A DNA stretch of 64,000 nt from Desmodus rotundus (taxonomy: Eukaryota > Chordata > Mammalia > Chiroptera > Phyllostomidae): assembly GCF_022682495.2 (NCBI RefSeq), contig NC_071391.1:39160498-39224497 (forward strand), written 5' to 3'. The notes below the pieces were generated by a model that saw nothing but the letters and a program-made list of their open reading frames with translations, was not told the DNA's origin and did not search any database. Below, in pieces: positions 24,904-37,050 of the stretch. The position numbers were made by a program, and so were the translations under genes. Every line of letters starts with the position of its first letter. Position 1 is the stretch's first letter.

Positions 24904-27900
24904 TTTCTTTTTCTTTTATTTTACATTTTATTTTTATTGTATTTTTCCATTAGCATTTAACTCCCTTATGCCATCCTCCCCCCTGCAATCACCACACTGT
25001 TGTCCATGAGTCGTTTTTGATCGATCCCTCCACCCCCCCACCCACCCACCCCCTATAGCTGTCAGCCTGCTCTCTATCTATGAGTCTGTCTCTATTTGGC
25101 TTGTTAGTTCAGTTTGTTCTTTAGATTCCACATATGAGTGAGATCATATGGTATTTGTCTTTCTCTGATTGGCTTATTTCACTTAGCGTAATGTTCTCCA
25201 CGTCATAGATGCTAATGCAAAGGGTAGAATTTTCTTCTTTTTTATGGACAAGTAGTATTCCATCGTGTAAATGTCCCATAGTTGTGTTACCCACTCATCT
25301 ACTGATGGGCACGTGGGCTGCTTCCGTATCTTGGCGATTGTAAATAATGCTTCAGTGAACATAGCAGTGCTTATGTTCTTTCAAGTTAGTGGTTTGGGTT
25401 TCTTCACATATATTCCCAGAAGTGGGATTGCTGGGTCAAAAGGCATGTCCATTTTTAATGTTTTGTGGTATCTCCATACTGCTTTCTATAGTGGTTGCAC
25501 CAGTCTGCAAAAGTGTTCCCTTTTCTCCATATCCTCACCAGCATTTGTTATTTGTTGATTTATTGATGATAACTGTTCTAACAGGTATGAGGTGATATGT
25601 CATTTTGGTTTTAATTTGCATTTCTCTGATGATTAGTGACATTGAGCATCTTTTCATATGTCTACTGGCCATCTGTATGTCCTCCTTGGAGAAGTGTCTA
25701 TTCAGGTTCTTTGCCCATTTTTTAATTGGATTGTTTGGTTTCTTGGTGTTGATTTTTGAAAGTTCTTTATAAATATGGATATTAACCCCTTATCAGATGT
25801 ATTGGCAAATATGTTCTCCCATTCCGTGGTTTGCCTTTTTATTTTATTGATAGTCTCCTTTGCTGTGCAAAACCTTTTTAGTTTGATGTAGTCCCATTTT
25901 TTCTTTTTTTTTCTTTTGTTTCCCTTGCCTGGGGAGATATATCAGATAAAATATTGCTATGACCAATGTCCAAGATCTCACTGCCTATCTTTTCTTCTAG
26001 GGTTTTTATGGTTTTGGTCTAATATTTAAGTGTTTAATCTATTTTTAATCTATTCTTGTTCATGGTGTAAGAGATAGTATAGTATCATTTTTCTGCACAT
26101 ATCTGTCCAATTTTCCCAATAGTCAGATGTTAATTGACTACATAGGTATGGGTTTATTTCTGGGCTCTCAATTCTATTCTGGTGATGTATGTGTCTGTTT
26201 TTATGCTAGTACCATGCTATTTTGATTACTATGGCCTTATAGTATAGTTTGATATTAGGTAGCATGACTCCTCCAACTTTGTTCTTTCTCAGGATCACTG
26301 TTGCTAAGCAGGGCCTTTGTCTTTCCATATATAAGTTTTTGAAATATTTGTTCTAGTTCTGTGAAATACGACATTGGAATCCTGATAGGAATAGCATCGA
26401 ATCTATAGATTGCTTTGGGTAACATGGACATTTTAATGATGTTAATTCTTCCTCTCTATGAACATGGTATATGCTATTTGTATCTTCTTCAGTTTCTTTC
26501 TTCAATGTCTTACAATTTTCCATGTACAGGTCTTTTACAGCCTTGGTTAGATTTATTCCTAGGTATTTTATTATTTTTGAAGCAATTGTAAATAGGCTTG
26601 TTTTCTTAATTTCCCTTTCTGTTAGTTCACTATTGGCATATACAAATGTAACTGATTTCTGGATATTAATTTTGTATCCTGCTAGTTCACTGGATTCATT
26701 TATGTTACAGTAGTTTCTTGGTGGAATCTTTGGGGTTCTCTATGTACAGTATCATGCCATCTACAAATAAATACAGTTTTACTTCTTTCTTTCCAATTTA
26801 GATGCCTTTTATTTCTTCTTCTTGTCTGATTGCTATGGCTAGGACTTCCAGTACTATATTGAATAAGAGAGGTGAAAGTGGACATACGGGTCTTGTTCCC
26901 AATATTAAGGGGAACTACCAGCATCATGCCCATTGAGTATGATGCTGGCAGTGGGTTTGTCATATATGGCCTTTATTATGTTTAGGTATGTTCCCTCTAT
27001 TCCCACTCTGCTGACAGTTTTTATCATAAATGGGTGCGGGATTTTATCAAATGCTTTTTCTGCATCAATTGATATGATTATGTGGTTTTTATCCTTCATT
27101 TTTTTAATGTGGTGAGTCACATTTATTGATTTGTGAAGGATGTACCAAACTTGCATTCCCAGAATAAATCCCACTTGATCATGGTATATGATCTTTTTAA
27201 TGTATTGCTATATTTGGTTTGCTAATATTTTGTTGAGGATTTTAGCAACTATGTTCATCAGGGATATTGGCCTGTAATTTTCTTTTTTTGTGGTGTCTTT
27301 ATCTGGTTTTGGAATTGGGATAATGCTGGCCTCATCAAATGAGCTTGAAAGCTTTCTCTCTTCTTGAATTTTTTGAAATAGTTTGAGAAGGAAAGGTGTT
27401 AGTTCTTCCCAGAATGTTTGGTAAAGTTCACCTGTGAAGCCATCCAATCCAGAGCTTTTGTTTGTTGGAAGATTTTTTTATTACTGCTTCAATTTCACTA
27501 GGTGTAATCTCTTTATTCAGATTCTCTGATTCTTCCTGATTTGATTCTGGAAGATTATGTATTTCTAGGAATTTATCCAGTTCATCCAGGTTGTCCAAAT
27601 TGTTGGCATATAGTTGTTCATAATATTTTCTTACAATCCTTTGTATTTTTGGTGTCAGTTGTTATTTCTCCTCTTCATTTCTGGTGTTATTTGAGTCCTC
27701 TCTCTTTTTTTTCTTGATGAGTCTGTTTAAAAGTTTGTCAATCTTTTTTATCTTTTCAAAGAACCAGTTCTTGGTTCATTGATCTTTTGTAATTTTTTAG
27801 ACTCTATTTCATTTATTTCTGCTCTGATATTTATTATTTCCTTCCTTCTATTCACTTTAGGCTTTGTTTGTTCTTCTTTTTCAAGTTTCTTTAAGAGTAA

Positions 27901-27906
27901 AGTCAG
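24904..27906 (-). mobile_element. LINE-1 copy A, 3' portion (ORF2 reverse transcriptase to 3' end)
   Basis: A minus-strand L1 whose 3' end is the T-rich start near 24904. Between 27447 and 26905 on the minus strand it encodes reverse-transcriptase blocks in order: [20 protein letters not shown], then the stretch with [20 protein letters not shown] and [18 protein letters not shown]. The FADD region near 26760 is frameshifted and the C-terminal half is broken by stops, so this copy is dead. It was cut in two by the HAL1 at 27907-30503; its upstream part is at 30504-31490. Confidence 0.9.
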
Positions 27907-30503
27907 CTTTTTTAAATTTTAAAAATAGTTTATTGTTATATGTTACTTTCTAGTCCATTTTCACTTTTATATGTAATTTTATTTTATTTTTTTACTTATA
28001 CTTTATGGATTATGCTATTACAATTGTCCTGATATTTCCCCCTTGCCCCTACACACCTAGCACCCCACACTCCCTCCCTCAGTCAATTCTTTCCACCATT
28101 GTTCATGTCCATGGGTCATGTGTATGTTATTTGGTTACTCCATTTCCTATACTGTACTTTACATCCCCATGACTATTCTGTAACTACCTATTTATACTTC
28201 TTGATCCCTTCACCTCTTTACCCATTCCCCCACAGCCCCCTCCCATCTGGCAACCATCAAAACATTCTCTGTATCCATGATTCTATCTCTTTTATTCTCG
28301 TTTGCTTAGTTTGTTTTTTAGATTCAATTGTTGATAGATTTGTATTTTTTGCCATTTTATTGTTCATAATTTTGATCTTCTTTTTCTTGTATAAGTCTCT
28401 TTAACATTTCATATACTAATGTTTGGTGGTGATGAACTCCTTTAGTTTTTTTCTTGTCTAGGAAGCTCTTTATCTGCCCTTCAATTCTAAATAATATTTT
28501 CTGGATAGAGCAATCTTGGCTATAGGTCCCTGCTTTTCATTACTTTGAATATTTTTTGCCAATCCCATCTAGCCTACAAAGTTTCCCTTGAGAAATCAGC
28601 TGACAGTCTTATGGGAACTCCCCTGTAGGTAACTAACTTCTTTTCCCTTGCTGCTTTTAAGATTCCCTCTTTATGTTTAACCTTCGGCATTTTAGTTATG
28701 ATGTGTCTCGGAGTGGGCCTCTTTACATCCATTTTGTTTGGGACTATCTGTGCTTCCTGGACTTGCATGTCTATTTTCTTCACCAAATTAGGGAAGTTTT
28801 CTTTCATTATTTTTGCAAACAGATTTCCAGTTTCTTGCTCTTCCTCTTTACCTTATGGCAACACTATGAGGCAAATGTTGGACTTCTTGAAGTTGTCCCA
28901 GAGGCTCCTTATACTATCCTCATTTTACCAGATTCTTTTTTCTTCTTGTTGTTCCACATGGTTGTTTTGTGCTTCCTTATGTTCCAAATCATTATTTGAT
29001 TCTCAGCTTCATCCACTCTACTGTTGTTCCCTGTAAATTGTCCTTTATTTTAATTAGCGTATCCTTCATTTCTGACTGGATCTTTTTTATACTGTTGAGG
29101 TCCTCACTAAATTCCTTGAGCATCCTTATAATCAGTGTTTTGAATTATGCATCTGGCAGATGGCTTATCTCCATTTAGTTTAGCTCTTTTTCTAGCATTT
29201 TGATCTGTTCTTTCCTTTGGGTCATGTTTTCTTGTCTCCCCATTTTGGCAGTCTGGCAATCTCCCTATCTTTGTTTCTATGTATTAAGCAGAGCTGCTTT
29301 GACTCCATGTCTTGGTAGTGTGGCCTAATGTAGTAGGTGTCTTGTAGGGTTCAGTGGCACAGCTTGTCCTGTCATCCAAACTGAGTACTCAAGGTACACC
29401 CTTCATATGGGCTGAGTACACCCTCCTCTTGTAGTTGAGCCTTGGTTGCTTTTGGCAGATCAATAGGAGGGATTTACCCATGCATATCAGCTGCAAGGAC
29501 CAGCTGTGACCACTGACCACCAATCTCCACCCTCCATGGAGGATCAGCTGTGCAGGGGCACTGTGGTGGTCTCCTATGTGGTTTGTAACAGTACACTGGG
29601 TGCATAGGTCCTGGGGTTTTCTGGGTGGTGCAGGCCAAAATCACTGTGTTTTACCTGGGGCTACCCTGCCTGAGCTATAAAGAAGTCTGAGATGGTTAAT
29701 ACTTGTGCTGAGCTTTAGATCCCCAGATGAAGCCAAGCTGTGAACCTAAGCTGGCGGCTGATAGTGAACCTGGGGCTCACTGAGGCCAGCTGTTGGTTGT
29801 TTGAGAGGATTTAGGAATTGTGAAGAATCAGCCAAGGCCAGCCATTTATATGGAAAAGCAGCTTGGGTGGGACCATAAATTGGGTGGGGCGGAGTCTCTG
29901 AGGATCTCCAAGGCAGGGCCAACAGTGTTAGCCAGTTTGCTGGCTCTGTGGGGGGAAGTTTTAGAAAAGGGACAATGGCCTCTGCTTGCCTTGATTCTAG
30001 ACATTTCAGTTTCTCCCTGTATACCACTGGTGCCTTTCAACCTGTTACCCTGGCGCTGGAGCTCAGAGGAAGTGAGTCTGAGTAGGTGAGTCCATGAGTG
30101 AGTTCTTTAAGAGGAGCTGCTTGGGACTCCACCAGTTTCTTCCACCAACTCAATCTCCACTGGTTTTTGCAGCCAAAAGTTGTAAGGACTTATCTTCCTG
30201 ACACTGGGACCCTGAGGTTGGGGGACCTGGTGTGGGGCTGGGGCTACTTGTTCCCGACATATCCCTCCTGAATTTTTATCCACCATACGTGGACAAGGGA
30301 CCAGCCCATTCCATGTCTGCACCCCTCCCACCAGTCTGGATGGATGTGGTTTCTTTAATTCCATAGTTGTCAGGCTTCCATTCAACTTGATTTCTGAAGG
30401 TTCTGACTGATGGTTGTTCTATATTTTAGTTGTAATTTCGATGTGGTTGTATAAAGAGGTGAGCTATGTCTGCACACGCCACCGTCTTGACCAGAGGTCT
30501 AGA
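27907..30503 (-). mobile_element. HAL1 element (ORF1-only relative of L1), copy 1
   Basis: Minus strand. The 5' end at about 30503 ('ctctggtcaagacggtggcg') and about 1.2 kb of leader match the plus-strand copy at 50603. The ORF1 RNA-binding/C-terminal part is visible at 28807-28574: EAQIVPNKMDVKRPTPRHII, then EGILKAAREKKLVTYRG and IRLSADFS, typical of L1 ORF1p. Directly after ORF1 comes the 3' region; endonuclease and reverse transcriptase are absent, which defines HAL1 elements. ORF1 is broken, so the copy is dead. The flanks at the two junctions are similar but diverged ('agagtaaagtcagctttttt' and 'agagtgtttatttgagcttt'), consistent with an old target duplication. Confidence 0.85.
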
Positions 30504-31490
30504 GTGTTTATTTGAGCTTTTTCTTGTATTTGTGAGATAGGCCCGTGATGCTATGAATTTCCCTCTGAGGATTTCTTCCCCTGTGTCCCACAGATTTTGA
30601 TATGGTGTGTTCTCATTTTCATTTGTGCCAAGGTATCTTTTGATTTCTCCCTTGATCTTGTTGTTGACCCATTGTTTAATAACATGTTATTTAGCTTCCA
30701 TGTCTTTGTGTATTTTTCAGTGTTCCTTTTGCGATTGATTTCTAGTTTCATAGCATTGTGATCAGAAAAAATGCTTGACATGATTTCAATCTTCTTAAAT
30801 TTATTGAGACTTGTTTTGTGTCCTAACATGTGGTCTATCCTAGAAAACGTTCCATGTGCACTTGAAAAGTATGTATATTCTACTGCTTGGGGATAAAATG
30901 CTCTGAAGATATCAATTAAATCCTTTTGTTCTAGTGTGTCATTTCAGGCCATTGTCTCCTTGTTGATTTTCTGTCTGGAAGATCTATCCATTGAAGTCAA
31001 TGGGGGTGTTAAAATCCCCTCATATGACTGTATTTCTGTCAGTCTTTCCTTTTATGTCTGTCAATATTTCCTTTGCTTATTTAGGTGTTCCTGTCTTGAG
31101 TGCATAAATGTTTACTAAGTTTATTGGTAACTCTTGTTGGATTGTTCCCTTTATCATTATGTAGTATCCTATGTCTGTTACTATAGCCTGGGATTTTAAG
31201 ACTAAAGTCTTTTTAGCCTTTTAGTAGACTTTTAAAAACAGCCTTTTAAAGTCTGTTTTTTTCAGATATAAGTATTACTGCCCCAGCTTTTTTTCCTTTC
31301 CGTTTGCATGAAATATTTTTTTCCATCCCTTTACTTTTAGTCTGTGTGTATCTTTCAATTTGCATCTTGTTTTCTTATCCATTCAGCTACTTTATGTCTT
31401 TTGGTTGTAGCATTTAAGCCATTTCCATTTAGGTGATTACTGATGGATACGTATTTAGTGTCATTTTATTTTAAACTATTTTTCTCTATT
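30504..31490 (-). mobile_element. LINE-1 copy A, 5' portion (endonuclease region)
   Basis: Minus strand, at 30829-30551: LGHKTSLNKFKKIEIMSSIF, then SDHNAMKLEI. This is the C-terminal part of the L1 endonuclease with its SDHN active-site motif. Sequence continues to the (GTT)n/(CTT)n tract at 31489. It belongs with 24904-27906, from which the HAL1 separates it. No ORF1 of this copy was found beyond. Confidence 0.85.
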
Positions 31491-31492
31491 GA

Positions 31493-31523
<31 letters not shown>

Positions 31524-31584
31524 CTTCTTCTTCTTCTTCTTCTTCTTCTTCTTCTTCTTTCTTCTTTCTTCTTTCTTCTTCTAG
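31489..31584 (+). repeat. Compound (GTT)n/(CTT)n microsatellite
   Basis: About eleven GTT units change into about ten CTT units and then imperfect CTTT-like repeats. The tract sits at the boundary between L1 copy A and L1 copy B. Confidence 0.95.
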
Positions 31585-31589
31585 CAAGC

Positions 31590-31667
31590 CGTTTAACATT
31601 TGTTGCAGTATTTGTTGGGTATTAACAAACTCCTTTAGCATTTTCTTGTCTGGGATCTTTATTTATT
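31590..31667 (-). repeat. Short L1/HAL1-like piece
   Basis: 'aacaaactcctttagcattt' and 'tcttgtctgggatctttatt' resemble 'gatgaactcctttagttttt' and 'tcttgtctaggaagctcttt' of the HAL1 at 28430. Probably a remnant into which L1 copy B inserted. Confidence 0.4.
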
Positions 31668-34600
31668 CAATTTTATTTTTTATTTTTAATTATTTTATTG
31701 TTGTTCAATTACAGTTGTCTGCATTTACCCCCATCACTCCCCTCTCACCCCAGCCAAACCCACTTTCCTACTTTGCTTCCACCCCTCCCCTTGGTTTTGT
31801 CCTTGTGTCCTTTATAGTTGTTCCAGAAAGCCCTTCTCCCCTTCTCCCCTCCCACCTCCCCTCTGGTAACTGTCAGGTTGTTCTTAACTTCAATGTTTCT
31901 GGTTATATTTTGCTTGCTTCTTTCTTTTGTTGATTAGGTTCCAGTTAAAGGTGAGATTATATGGTATTTAAATCCCTCATCACCTGGCTTATTTCACTTA
32001 GCATAATGCTCTCCAGTTCCATCCATGCTGTCGCAAAGGGTAGGAGCTCCTTCTTTCTCTCTGCTGCATAGTATTCCATTGTGTAAATGTACTGTAGTTT
32101 TTTGATCCACTCATTTACTGATGGGCACTTAGGTTGCTTCCAGTACTTGGCTATTGTAAATTGTGCTGCTATAAACATTGGGGTGCATAGGTTCTTTTGG
32201 ATTGGTGTTTCAGGGTTCTTAAGATATAATCCCAGCAGTGGAATTGCCAGGTCAAAAGGCAGTTCCATTTTTAGTTTTTTGAGGAAATTCCGTACTGTTT
32301 TCCACAGTGGCTGCACCAGTCTACATTCCCACCAACCGTGCACTAGGGTTCCGTTTTCTGCGAATCCTCTCCAGCACCTGTTGTTTGTTGATTTGTTTAT
32401 GATGGTCATTCTGACTGGTGTGAAGTGGTATGTCATTGTGGTTTTAATTTGCATCTTGCTGATGGCTAGTGATGCTGAGCATCTTTTCATATGTCTCTGG
32501 GCCCTCTGTATGTCCTCCTTGGAGAAATGTCTGTTCAAGTCTTTTGCCCATTTTTTAATTGGGTTTTTTGTCTTCCTGGAGTGGAGTCATGTGAGTTCTT
32601 TATATATTTTGGAGATCAAACCCTTGTCTGAGGTATCATTGGCAAATATGTTTTCCCATATAGCTGGTTCTCTTTTCATTTTAATGCTGTTTTCTTTAGC
32701 CATGCAGAAGCTTTTCAACTTGACGAGGTCCCATTTGTTTATTCTTTCCTTTATGTCCCTTGCTTTAGGGGACATATCACTGAAGATATTGCTGTGTGGA
32801 ATGTCTGAGATTTTCTTGCCTATGTTTTCCTCTAGGACTTTTATGGTGTCATGACTTATATTTAAGTCTTTTATCCACCTTGAATTTATTTTTGTGTATG
32901 GTGTAAGTTGATGATCGAGTTTCATTTTTTTGCATGTAGCTGTCCAGATCTCCCAACACCATTTGTTGAAGAGGCCATTTTTACTCCATTGTATGCTTCT
33001 GTCCCCTTTGTCAAATATTAATTGACCATAGAGACTTGGGTTCATTTCTGGGCTCTCTATTCTGTTCCATTGATCTATGTGTCTGTTCTTATGCCAGTAC
33101 CAGGCTGTTTTGATTACAGTGGTCTTGTAATATGGTTTGATATCAGATATTGTGATCCCTACTACTTTGTTCTTCTTTCTCAAAATTGCTGCAGCTATTC
33201 AGGGCCGTTTATGAATTTCTGAAATGTTTGTTCTATATCTGTGAAATATGTTATTGGTAGTTTAATAGGGATTGCATTGAATTTATAAATTGCTTTGGGT
33301 AGTATGGCCATTTTGATGATGTTAATTCTTCCAATCCATGAGAGTGGTACATGCTTCCATTTGTTTGTGTCTTCCTTAATTTCTTTTTTCAGTGTTGTGT
33401 AGTTTTCTGAGTACAGGTCTTTTACATCCTTGGTTAGATTTACTGCTAGGTACTTTATTTTTCTTGTTGCTATATTAAATGGAATTTTTTTTCCTGATTT
33501 CTGTTTCTGATGTTACATTGTTGGTGTACAAAAATGCCTTTGATTTCTGAATACTGACTTTGTATCCCACTGTTTTGCCAAATTCACTTATTAGGTAAAA
33601 TAGTTTTTTGGTGTAGTTTCTAGGATTGTCTATGTAGACTGCCATGTCATCTGCAAACAATGACAGTCTTGCTTCCTCCTTTCCAATTTGGATATATTTT
33701 ATTTCTTTTTATTGTCTGATTGTGGTGGCTAGGACTTCCAATACTATGTTGAATAGGGCTTCCTTGTCTTGTTCCTGATCTTAGTGGGAAAGCTCTAAGT
33801 TTTTGTCCATTGAGTATAATGTTGGCTGTAGGTTTCTAGTACATGGCCTTTATTATGTTGAGGAATGCTCCCTCTAGTCCCACTTTGCTGAGTGTTTTTA
33901 TCATAAATGGGTGCTGTATGTTATCAAATACTTTTTCTGCATCTGTTGAGATGATCATGTGATTTTTGTCTTTCATTTTGTTTATGTGATTTATTACATT
34001 TATTAATTTGTGAATATTGTACCATCCTTGCATCCCTGGGATGAATCCCACTTGATCATGGTGTATGATCTTTTTAACGTATTGCTGGATGCAGTTTGCC
34101 AATATTTTGTTGAGGATATTAGCGTCTATGTTCATCAGTGATATTGACCTGAAGTTTTCTTTCTTTGTTATTTCTTCAATTTTAAATGAAATCCTTTCTG
34201 GGTAAAGTAGCCTTGGTTGCAGGTCCTTGCATTTCATCACGTTGAATGTTTCATGGCAATCCCTTCTGGCCCAAAATGTTCTGTTGAGAAATCAGATGAC
34301 AGTCCAATTGGTCCTCCCTTATAATTAACTACCTGCCTTTCTCCATGGCTTTTAGGATGCTCTCCTTGTCTTTAAGCTTTGCCTTTTAATTATGATGTGT
34401 CTTGATGTAGGCCTCTTTAGGACCATCTTGTTTGGGACTCTCTGCACTTCCTGGACTTGTATGTCTTTTTCTTTCATCAGACTAGGGAAGTTTTCAGTCA
34501 TTATCTCTTCAAACAGAGTCTTGGTCCCTTGCTCGCTCTCTTCTCCTTCTGGTATTTCCATGATGCGGATATTATTATGCTTCATGTTTTCCCAAATATT

Positions 34601-35945
34601 TCTTAAGCTCTCCTCATTCTCTTTAATTCTCTTTTTTGCTGCTTTGCATGAGTGTTTTTTTCCTACTTCATCTTCCAAATCGCTGAATCTATACTCTGCT
34701 TCATCTAACCTACTGTTTATTCCTTCCAATGTATTATTTATTTCAGATATTGCAATCTTTATTTCTGACTGGCCCTTTTTTATGGTTTCTATGTCTTTTT
34801 TCATGCTGTTGAGTATCCTTTTAATCATTACTCTAAACTCCATATCTGATAAGTTGCTTTCCTCCCTTTCATTTATTTCTTCTTCTGGAGGATTCTTTTG
34901 TTCTTTCATTTAGGGCCTGTTTCTTTGCCTTCCCATTTTGTTTGCCTCTCTGTGTGTTTCTATGTATTAGGTAGATCTGCAAAGACTCTGGTGCAGACCT
35001 AGGTTGGTGACTGCCCATGACCAGCCCTGAACAACCTGTTTGGAGCTATCAGCAATACACAGTTTGTGGCATCCTCTGATGAGCCTGTTTGTGTGTAGAA
35101 AGATCCAGGCTGTGCACCAAGGGTTGCTTTTACCGGCACCAAACCCAGGAGAGGGTCAGCTAAAGTCTCAGAGCTCCCAGAGATCATCCTTAGTTGTTAA
35201 ACTTATTCACTAAAATAACTGCCAGCTACATCCCTCAGCAGCCTGGTTTAAGCTCCACAGGGTGGGGCACAGTAATTCCTGTGGGTGTGGCTATTGCTTC
35301 CCTTCAGGCTGATGCCACTTGGGGGTGAATGCTCTGCCTGAGAAAAATGGCTCTCCACAGTATGGGGAATGACTCAACACAGAGATCCTGATGGCTGTTC
35401 CTTCAGTTCTCTCCCCAGAGCCACCAGCCCCAGACTCTCCTCATGAGTCTCTAGTCCACTTGGCTCTCCCTCTGCCAGAGCCCAGTGTAAGTGGCCGCAG
35501 ATGGAATTTTGTGTGTTGGCCCTTTAAGAGGCTCTCTGCATCCCTATCCATTTCTCCCTGGCAGACAGAAACCCTGCTGCTTTTTACAGCTGGATGTTGT
35601 CTGGGTTCCTTTCCTGGCTCTGGTGCTATAGGCTGGGGAGCCTAGCTTGGGATTTAGACCCCACACTTCTCAGGAGGACTCCCTGGCCACTGAAATATCC
35701 CTCTGGAACGTTAGCTGCTGCCTGTGGGAGTCCATCTAGCCTTCTCACACCTCCTCCACACTGCCAACCAGTCTTGTTGTGATGAAGTAATTTCTTTTGT
35801 CTGTCCTTGATTATAAGGATTCTCTCCAGCTAGTGTTTAGTTGATTATTCAGGATGATTTCTCTACAATTTAGTTGTAATTCCATTTTGGTCCTGGGAGG
35901 ATGTTTGTGCAGTTTCTACTTGCTCATCTGCCATCTTAGATCCAA
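31668..35945 (-). mobile_element. LINE-1 copy B, with 5' leader and internal deletion
   Basis: A minus-strand L1 of about 4.3 kb. The 5' end is near 35945 ('ggatctaagatggcagatga' read on the minus strand), followed by about 1 kb of leader. ORF1 runs from 34909 with a long coiled-coil-like N-terminal part and an RNA-binding region (MVLKRPTSRHIIIKR). At about 34180 ORF1 ([16 protein letters not shown]) joins in frame to ORF2 ([20 protein letters not shown]). The ORF2 part keeps [34 protein letters not shown] at 33657, and a 193-codon C-terminal frame at 32538-31957 that ends near the T-rich 3' end. The endonuclease and the first RT blocks are missing. A few stops and shifts make it inactive, but it is less decayed than copy A. 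Confidence 0.9.
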
Positions 35946-37050
35946 AAACCAAAAGATTTTCATAGTCTCATTCCACATCTCATCACAAGGTATTGTAAAG
36001 ATTCTATTGTATTTTGACTTTTTTCAAATTAACCATATTATTGACATCCTGTAATGCTTTTCTAACTTCCACTTCCTTATTGCTGTAATTTGTAAATGAG
36101 TAATGCAATAGATGAGGTTTATACATATGTAATCCCTCCCTGACCCCGGCCTCCTGTTTTCTACTCCAGTCAGGACAGCCACTCCATCAGTGGTTACTCT
36201 TACAGAAGACCACAACATGTTATACTAAGTAAATCTTTCATATTATAAAACATTTCTTTATTACAAAAAAGGATTATCATCAAAAAGTATGATACACCTT
36301 AAGCAAAGACTTAAGGTGAAACATGTTAGCAACTTTCGTTCAACCTTGGAGCTAACCCTCCACAATACTCATGCACCATGTGTTCCAAAATCTTTCCTTC
36401 AAATCAACAGTGTTTTCTGTGTGTCTTTCTACAGAATGCATTTGTAGGTGTTGTCACCTTCTCTGTGTACTAATCCAGTCACTTTAGCCACAGCATAGAG
36501 AGCAGTGGTTTTTTCCAATAATAATTGACTGGCATTTTGCCTTTTACTATTAAGTAAAAGAGATTTTACTCCAAGGAGATTTCTAAGCATGTTTATTCCA
36601 CTTAATAATAGTTCACAAAAGTATACAACTAAGTATTGCATGACTTGCAAAACGCTGCCCCCCAAATTGTAGAGGTTTTCATCATGCTCCGGGCATATGG
36701 AATTCATGTGTCTGGATGATCATGACAGCATATTTATATCATTATGAACTACTCCCTCCAGGCATGAGTTAATACGCCCTTAGGTTGCTTGTTAATGTAG
36801 TCATATAAATCTGTATCTCTAGTAGTCTTTTTTAAAAATTTGAACTTTTTTTCTGATCAACTCCCTTGTCAGAGATACCGTAATGGATCTCATGACTGGT
36901 GGAAAATTGTTAGCTCTGCCATTTTCTGAGTTTGCTTTTTCTTGCACTATTTATATTATTTTCAATCTATAGATTTCTCTGCAGGAATCTTTTCAAATTA
37001 CTTGTCCCTTTTGTGAGAATTCATTTAATTAAATAATAGTCAGATAATAT
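35946..37050. other. Interval without a recognised gene
   Basis: AT-rich sequence between L1 copy B and the LTR candidate. It contains one open frame (36429-36707, listed separately). Nothing else could be assigned. Confidence 0.5.
36429..36707 (-). other. Unrecognised 92-codon open frame
   Basis: A true ATG at 36707 and a TAG stop. It has hydrophobic and leucine-rich stretches (VLQVMQYLVVYFCELLLSGI, NMLRNLLGVKSLLLNSK), then a charged end with VTGLVHREGD. A minus-strand AATAAA lies about 170 bp downstream of the stop (36254-36259 on the plus strand). No homology was recognised and no A tail was seen. It may be a fragment of a retroposed gene or chance. Confidence 0.2.

Noticed and set aside
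32087..32854. 255-codon plus-strand open frame, the longest in the window
   Set aside because: It is the antisense of L1 copy B ORF2, whose true frames are on the minus strand.
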